The notes under the pieces: generated by a model
The model's database searches: none
Seen by the model: only the letters and a program-made list of their open reading frames with translations
What the model was told of the DNA's origin: nothing
Shown: one piece after another, positions 58,583-64,000 of the stretch
Layout of the letters: every line of letters begins with the position of its first letter
How positions within the stretch are numbered: position 1 is the stretch's first letter
Position numbers and translations under genes: made by a program
NCBI GenBank assembly: GCA_027946365.1
Contig: JAPEUQ010000014.1
Span: forward strand, 930,001 to 994,000
Reading direction: 5' to 3'
Source: Kalmusia sp. IMI 367209
Lineage: Eukaryota > Ascomycota > Dothideomycetes > Pleosporales > Didymosphaeriaceae
DNA: 64,000 bases

Positions 58583-60562
58583 CTTGCAAGATACGATAAA
58601 CTCAAAGCGAAGTGTAGAAAGCGAAAGTATGTCGACTGATGTACTGAATCGAAGTGCCACGAGCTGTTTAGTAGGCAAATCTTCACAATTTATATTGTCC
58701 AAGCCTTCTCGTTTTTAATTACCACCTGCTGGGTTGCCAACTCTTCTTATCCGGCCCGGGTTGCCTTCGATCGTCATACTGCAACACCCAAATTGGCCAT
58801 TCTCATCAATACGCCAACCCCACACACTCTCATCTACCCAAACCCGGTGCACTATCCGCCAAGTGCCCTCCCGCAACGGTGGTTGGCTTCGCCCATTTTG
58901 TTAATATCTGGAGCACTCAATTGCGGCTCGGCGCCTACTGATTTGCCGAATCAGCCGCCCAGTCGATTCTTTCGTAGGGAGGTCCACCCTAGCTCATATG
59001 CCGCAAGACTTATCGAAACGGATCGAAACGCACCCCGGATTTCGATTCGACTGTCCCATATTGGGAACGGAGGTGCCACGAGGATGAAGTCTTGGATGCA
59101 GTGCTGCCCTTGTATATATGGAGTTGCATTTAAAATTGAGCTTGAATTAGCGCATGTATAATCTCGACCTTCTAGACTGGTAGATTAGAAGCACCGTAGA
59201 AGAAGCTGAAATACGCTTATTACACACGATCCAGCAAAAATGAGCTACGATGGATCATATTAATCACTGTGTCATAGGGCTGCGGGAGGTGAATTTAGCG
59301 ATACCTCCAGAACTTCACGGTGGCATTCCTGTTGCACCACATCGCCAAAAGCAAACTTTTCAATTTATCTTGCCAAACAAAAACAAAAAGCCAAAAACAT
59401 ACAACAGCGGGTATTCGCTAGTGGTCACCCACCTAACTACTAATCCGCCGGTACCTTGCTTAAATAGGGCTGAGCGAACGGGAAGCCTTGTTCTCAAGGT
59501 CCTATGGTCGTATGTAATGTTAACAGTATTCCTATAAATTATATGCTTATCAATGGCAAGACAGTGTTTATATCGTAGGTTCACCTACATGTTTCTTCAA
59601 GTATTGTAAGATGCAATTCATAAGTCAGGTGACTTGGAAGTATAGAACCATAGCGCTGAGGGGTTCGGCCCGTCAGCGATTCGTCTATCCTTCACGTACG
59701 AATCTACTATTACTTCCTTCGTTGTTAAGTCTACATTGCTCGTGCTTGAAACCTGACAGTTGTAGTCGCCAAAACACAACGAACGCTAATGCGCCAACCA
59801 GTCGTCGCAGAGTGATGCACCTAAGATGAGGAGGTGCAGCGCGACGCGACGATTCTTATGATCCTTTTATCGTGCATAAATAACGCGTATACGGTCATAT
59901 TTTGAGAAATTTAATAATGGTTGTGGGATGCACGGACGAATTTTGGAAATTTGACAAATTTCTGAAGAGCATTAGCTCATTAGTGAGACCATAATCGTCG
60001 TCCAGTAGCTCGTGAGCTCTAGGGCAGGTTTTCGCGTGAGCCCCGAAGCCGAAAGGTCTCAACAGAGTTCAAGTGCTTTCCTTAAATGCTCTCAAACTCC
60101 ATAACATTTTAATTGCAGTAACTATCCTTTAAACTAAAGGTTGCTTCTAAAAGGTAAACTTGATAAATAGACCATTGCTCGAAAATTCCCATACAAACTC
60201 GTAACCAAATGAATAACCATCGTCGATGTGAGTTCCTTGCGGTACTATGACACTCGAGTAGCGTATTCAGTGTTTATGTAGCAGGCCGCTAATAATATCC
60301 CGAACGGTAATCGAGGCTGTACTCGAAGCGCCACTCTTAACGGACTTCGATGATAATCATGAGTTTGATGTATAAATGCGGCCGTCGAAATCAGGAGCAG
60401 AATCTTCATACTCAGATTCATTTCATTCAAACTCGGGTCACTTACTACTCAGCCGCCTACTGTTCACTCATTTGGAATTCGCTCAGTTACCACCCTTTTG
60501 TCGACTATCCATTCATTTACTGGTCATTAAATCACTGTTTTCTGATCTGGTTTTCCGCCAAG
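58583..60562. other. Gene-poor region
   Basis: No supported gene in about 2 kb. AT content rises after 59.1 kb. It contains copy A of a diverged repeat (59631-59880). Confidence 0.5.
59631..59880 (+). repeat. Diverged dispersed repeat, copy A
   Basis: Both ends resemble 62930-63165: a GACTTGG(A/G)A-TATAGA-CCATAG start and an end with CCAACCA, CGTCGCAG, TGCAC, AGGTGCAGC, GATCC and ATC-TGCA in the same order. The middle is not clearly alignable by eye. Possibly a decayed transposable element. Confidence 0.5.
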
Positions 60563-61315
60563 ATGAAATACCTTCGTTTCTTGTTGCTCAGTGTGCTGGC
60601 ACTCTTCATGAGCCTATCAGTGGAGGCTAAGCCAAGTTGCAAAGCAGAGATAATGATTGGACGAGAGGTGCCTAAAGCTCTACTAACCAAGCACACCTTG
60701 CAAGAAAGTTTACCGAAAGGAGTCCTAAAAGACCAATTGAAGGTTGACGAACCTGAGCAAGGGGTGGCGTACGTCTTCATTGCCTACAGGCCCGGTGCCA
60801 TTTGGGAGGACCTCTTCAATGGGGGCAGCCAGTAAGTTCAGACCCATTGTTGTGATATGCTGATTAATTTTCGATAGTGTGGTAATGATCGTCGCTCAAT
60901 TTGCTATGAGTTTGCGCAGTTGGAAGGCCGAACAATTCCACTTGGCCGTAACGGACAACCCCGATTGTGCGGATGGACCTCAACGATCCTATCTGATGAA
61001 TGAGATATGGGATTTCTCTGAAGCAACCACGGCAGTGGAGAAAAAGAACCGTTTTCGCGCCTTGGGCAGAGTGAAGGGAAACAAGGACTTTGATGAAGTG
61101 AAACGAATCTTAAAGTTGAAGAGTATGCTGAACCACCCTTTGTTGTGCGAGGACCCAATTAACAAGGTTGAGGTAACCGATATTTCAAGACGCACAAGGA
61201 TTATAACTACCTTTTCGACAACTGCGGAAATTTTGTTGAGACAGCGATTAGCTGGTTGGATCCGGAGTTTGCTGATCAGCTCGAGGTCCCTCTCGCGCCT
61301 GCAATGCGAAGATAA
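60563..61315 (+). CDS. Secreted protein with an Asn-Cys box
   Basis: Exons 60563-60831, 60878-61122 and 61173-61315 give a 218-aa product. The signal peptide MKYLRFLLLSVLALFMSLSV ends near EA|KPSC. The third exon is found only if a 50-nt intron (GTATGC donor, ATTAAC branch, GAG acceptor) is removed. It then reads RYFKTHKDYNYLFDNCGNFV followed by ETAISWLDPEF and a stop. The NC-x-x-F motif, with an upstream His in GGSHVVMIVA, recalls the permuted papain-like (LRAT/NlpC-P60-related) fold, in which these residues are catalytic. That relation is inference. Not recognised as a named family. Confidence 0.6.
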
Positions 61316-61467
61316 TCGCAAATTCTACGAGAAGATGACTGTGGCTTGGGGTTGGTCGAATGTGTGTTCAACGACATTGCATAGGAGTTCCATGAACGGA
61401 AGCTTGGACAGAGGGTTAGAATTTTATTACACTGCAGGCCAGTGTAAGAGAAACGTACATATGTCCC

Positions 61468-62637
61468 TTAGAGTAGGTAGCAAAATGATTTCCAGAGAAT
61501 TGGCTCGAATTGCGTCTCTGGGTGTTGAAGCGTGTGTACCAAATCTTCGAGACTGTGATGGCTAACATCGTTGGAGCCACGGTCAACGATCCATGAACCC
61601 CACTCCCCATCGACGCATTCGCAAACGTACCGCCAAATCGGAATCGAATCGGGGTCCCTATTAGTACCCGCTGAAGCTTTCGTTGGTTTTGAGGCCTTAA
61701 GCAGATTCAGAAGCGCACAGATTTCTTCGTGACGTATGGATCCCTCAGTTGCTTGAGAGGAAGAGCTTGGGAGAGTGTGTGCGACAGCGAGCATTTCCTC
61801 TCGTGTATAGCCCCATTTAGATTGTGTTTTAATCTTCTTCCTCACCATGATAGAGATCATTACATCTAGCAGATCTCTATCGTCATCCTCGTTACGTTGC
61901 TGGGTGTTAATCTCAGAAGTATCCTCGGACTGTGAAATGACCATGCTTCGGAAGAAGACTCGAATATCATCGCTGCAAAGCCGAGGTCTGGTGACTAATT
62001 CTTCTTGAAATTCGTACTTGTAGCTTCGCTTTAGCAACAAAGCTTGCCCTTGCTCAGAAAGCATTTGTGTTCCACGCAGGAAGACTTCACAGCTCATTTT
62101 TACTTGAGTCTTTGGGGGGAAAGGAAAACTACCGTAATAGATGATGGTTCGGAAGAGTAGCGGCCCAGCGGCTTCGATAAGGCTTTCCTTACCCGGATGG
62201 CGCGACAAAAGAAATCGAATGAATGTCTCGGATGTCCAATCTAATGTGTTTAGCGGTCTGATTGGCGCGGTACGCAAGGATACGTACAGCAGTCATAGGT
62301 TTCAGGTTCCTCGGTCGCGTTCATGTAGAATATCGTGCGGCGATACTCAAGAAGAGGGACTGCATACTCATAAAGTAACTCTAGGAGCTCATGTTCAAGA
62401 TGCGCTTTAAGTGAGTCTATAAGCACCGAACAGAAGAGATGAACGCGTAGTGTGTGTGTGTATGTGTCTGTGTGTATGTGTCTGTGTGTAAAAAATGTTC
62501 GTTATGACTGCCGGGATTACCGGGATGCTTCTGCGACTCCTGCGTTGAAGGAAAGAATGACCAGACGTACTAGAGGTGGTAAGTACTGTTGATGGAACAG
62601 TCTTTGGGCCAGGCACGTGACTATCAATAACGCCCAT
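61468..62637 (-). CDS. Hypothetical fungal protein
   Basis: Exons on the minus strand 62637-62571, 62416-62288 and 62240-61468 encode 322 aa, or 324 aa from an ATG two codons earlier at 62643. The second intron (47 nt, GTACGT donor, GCTAAAC branch) is solid and joins EPETYDC-YWTSETFIRFLL. The first, 154 nt, carries a TG microsatellite and is less certain. Features include LKAHLEHELLELLYEYAVPL, FLRGTQMLSEQGQALLL, an acidic DDDRDLLD, and a C-terminal Trp-rich part (IWRYVCECVDGEWGSWIVDR). No signal peptide or known domain. It resembles fungal hypotheticals often found in accessory regions. Confidence 0.6.
62449..62490 (+). repeat. TG-rich microsatellite
   Basis: TG dinucleotides with interspersed TATG/TCTG variants, within the predicted first intron of the minus-strand gene. 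Confidence 0.85.
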
Positions 62638-62929
62638 TGTCACGTCTATATATGTGCTTCAGTAGTGGTGTCGAGAATGTGATAATGGCAGAGATACGGC
62701 TCGCAAGACATTGCCCCGCTTAGTCATCTGGCTAGTCTGACCCGACGTCATGCTAGAATCTAGGTGAGGTGCATGGGAGGCACAGTCGGCGACATTTTTG
62801 AGTTTCCTCTCTGCACAGGCTTGTTACTTCAAATACTTTATTGATTAATTGACCAATCAATTGCCACGTCCTCATGTACATGAGAATCTGTGCCCCAGTG
62901 ACATGTGACCCTATGAGATGGAGTCATAC

Positions 62930-63165
62930 GACTTGGGACTATAGAGCCATAGAGCTGCTCGCTCTGGGATTGGGGATGGTTGAAAATGGCTGGCTGCCAG
63001 GCTCTCTCGCTCGCCTCATCAATGCGCGCGTGCCGACCGCTAAAATCCCAACGACCCCAACCAAGCGTCGCAGGGGGCTGCACGGAGGACAAAGAGGTGC
63101 AGCACAACGTGTGGATTTTTTTGATCCCGCTATCATGCAGAGATTCTGTATTATACAGTTGTTTT
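62930..63165 (+). repeat. Diverged dispersed repeat, copy B
   Basis: Partner of 59631-59880 in the same orientation. The pair encloses the secreted-protein gene and the hypothetical gene. Confidence 0.5.
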
Positions 63166-63417
63166 CCTGGGAAATTTAAAAACAGTTGATTAGTGCCTCG
63201 GCATGGTCATGCGACCAATCATATGTTCTGACGCCCTTCTGATCTTATCAAGCGAGCGCCTGCACACTGAAAGAATCGACACGCTCTATATCCTCAGCTT
63301 CGCGCGCGCCCAATTCTGTGGGAACTATTGCACTCAATATTCACGGTTACGTTAAGAGCGAAACGAGGCTAAAGAACACCTAATACCGCTATAAATAAAG
63401 AGATTAATTACCTTTGT

Positions 63418-63441
63418 AGCTTCAACTTCAACTTCAACTTT
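63418..63441 (+). repeat. CTTCAA hexamer array
   Basis: Four near-perfect tandem CTTCAA units. Confidence 0.8.
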
Positions 63442-63629
63442 AAGATGCGCGCCGCAATCAAAACTCGTATATTTGTGATGCCAATCCCCCACACAATAGT
63501 TCGGACGACCCATATGAAGCCGTCTAACCTCTCCCCAACAGTCATCACCTCAAGCGATCCAATTTCCGGATTAAGTCTACTGAATATATCTGAGAGCACC
63601 ACATCATGAAGTATACGTTACAGGCTTTC

Positions 63630-64000
63630 TATTTTTGTAGCTCTCCGTCTTGCTAAAAGTTGCTCCGCCTTATTCAGTCTTACTTCTTTAACAGTCCCTA
63701 AATCCTAGTACTTAAAATTCTTCTATCCTAGCTACGCTAGTCTTAAGCTGGAACCCGTAAATAGTACTAATACTACTTAAAATAGAAGATAAAGAAATAT
63801 AATACTTACTAAATATAAGCCTATAGTAAATAGTAAAGTAAAGAGAAAATTTTATTCTTAAAATTTATAGTTATATATAGCATAAATAAAATTTATTTAT
63901 TACATCACTGGAAATAAACAATTGTATATATAAATACTAAACCCAGGAGATAGTTTTTAGCATATGGCTGCCTTGACCATCGTCTTAGAAATTATGTCAC
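63630..64000. repeat. AT-rich, RIP-like DNA
   Basis: Long A/T runs and abundant TTA, TAT and TAG words, with very few CG dinucleotides, in contrast to the rest of the window. Suggests the edge of a mutated transposon block. Confidence 0.5.

Larger units (their letters stand above)
62644..64000. other. Gene-free end of window, becoming AT-rich
   Basis: No supported gene. It contains repeat copy B and a CTTCAA array. From about 63630 to the end base composition shifts to strongly AT-rich with few CpG and many TpA dinucleotides, as in repeat-induced point mutation (RIP) affected DNA. Confidence 0.55.

Noticed and set aside
63408..63602. 64-codon minus-strand frame ending in a Lys-Leu repeat
   Set aside because: The end is just the CTTCAA array translated, and there is no other support.

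Overview
The window is nuclear DNA of a filamentous ascomycete (Pezizomycotina). The evidence is the many short GT-AG introns (about 45-80 nt) with CTAAC/CTGAC-type branch points, together with the genes veA, MID1, SPT4, FAR11, a cytochrome b5-fused lactate dehydrogenase and a secreted AA9 lytic polysaccharide monooxygenase. A dothideomycete is plausible, but nothing in the window proves it. Gene models below were built by hand by joining reading frames at splice signals; the exon coordinates are in the evidence fields. Layout: 0.4-3.7 kb, FAR11/STRIP on + with a one-base frameshift; 4.5-7.0 kb, a long-chain acyl-CoA synthetase on - ending in a peroxisomal AKL tripeptide; 8.1-12.6 kb, three tandem + strand paralogues of an unrecognised membrane protein family sharing one intron position; 13.3 kb, an intron-containing tRNA-Glu; 15.9-16.0 kb, a tiny protein made of four CxxC modules; 18.1-20.0 kb, a flavocytochrome b2-type 2-hydroxyacid dehydrogenase; 21.2-22.8 kb, protein phosphatase 5, divergent from SPT4 at 23.1-24.2 kb; 24.6-26.7 kb, MID1; 27.4-28.6 kb, an unrecognised coiled-coil protein; 29.1-30.8 kb, O-acetylhomoserine sulfhydrylase; 32.9-33.9 kb, an ankyrin-repeat protein; 35.1-37.0 kb, veA, with a gene-poor, microsatellite-rich 3.2 kb region upstream; 40-46.9 kb, small hypothetical genes and diverged repeats. 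From 47.9 to about 53.7 kb lies a possible catabolic gene group: dihydropyrimidinase and a ureidopropionase-type amidase, divergently arranged, followed by an FAD-dependent aromatic-type monooxygenase. The first two enzymes catalyse consecutive steps of reductive pyrimidine (or hydantoin) breakdown, yielding a beta-amino acid, ammonia and CO2. After it come a DHH-family phosphoesterase with a PIP-box-like tail (55.3-56.7 kb), a small hypothetical gene, the AA9 enzyme (57.8-58.6 kb), a secreted protein with an Asn-Cys box (60.6-61.3 kb) and a fungal hypothetical (61.5-62.6 kb). The last of these genes lie between two diverged copies of a repeat. The window ends in AT-rich, TpA-rich DNA resembling RIP-mutated repeat DNA. 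Most genes are ordinary housekeeping or developmental genes. The least explained items are the tandem membrane-protein triplet with its duplicated upstream block, the four-module cysteine microprotein, the DHH protein with a putative PCNA-binding tail, and the secreted Asn-Cys-box protein.
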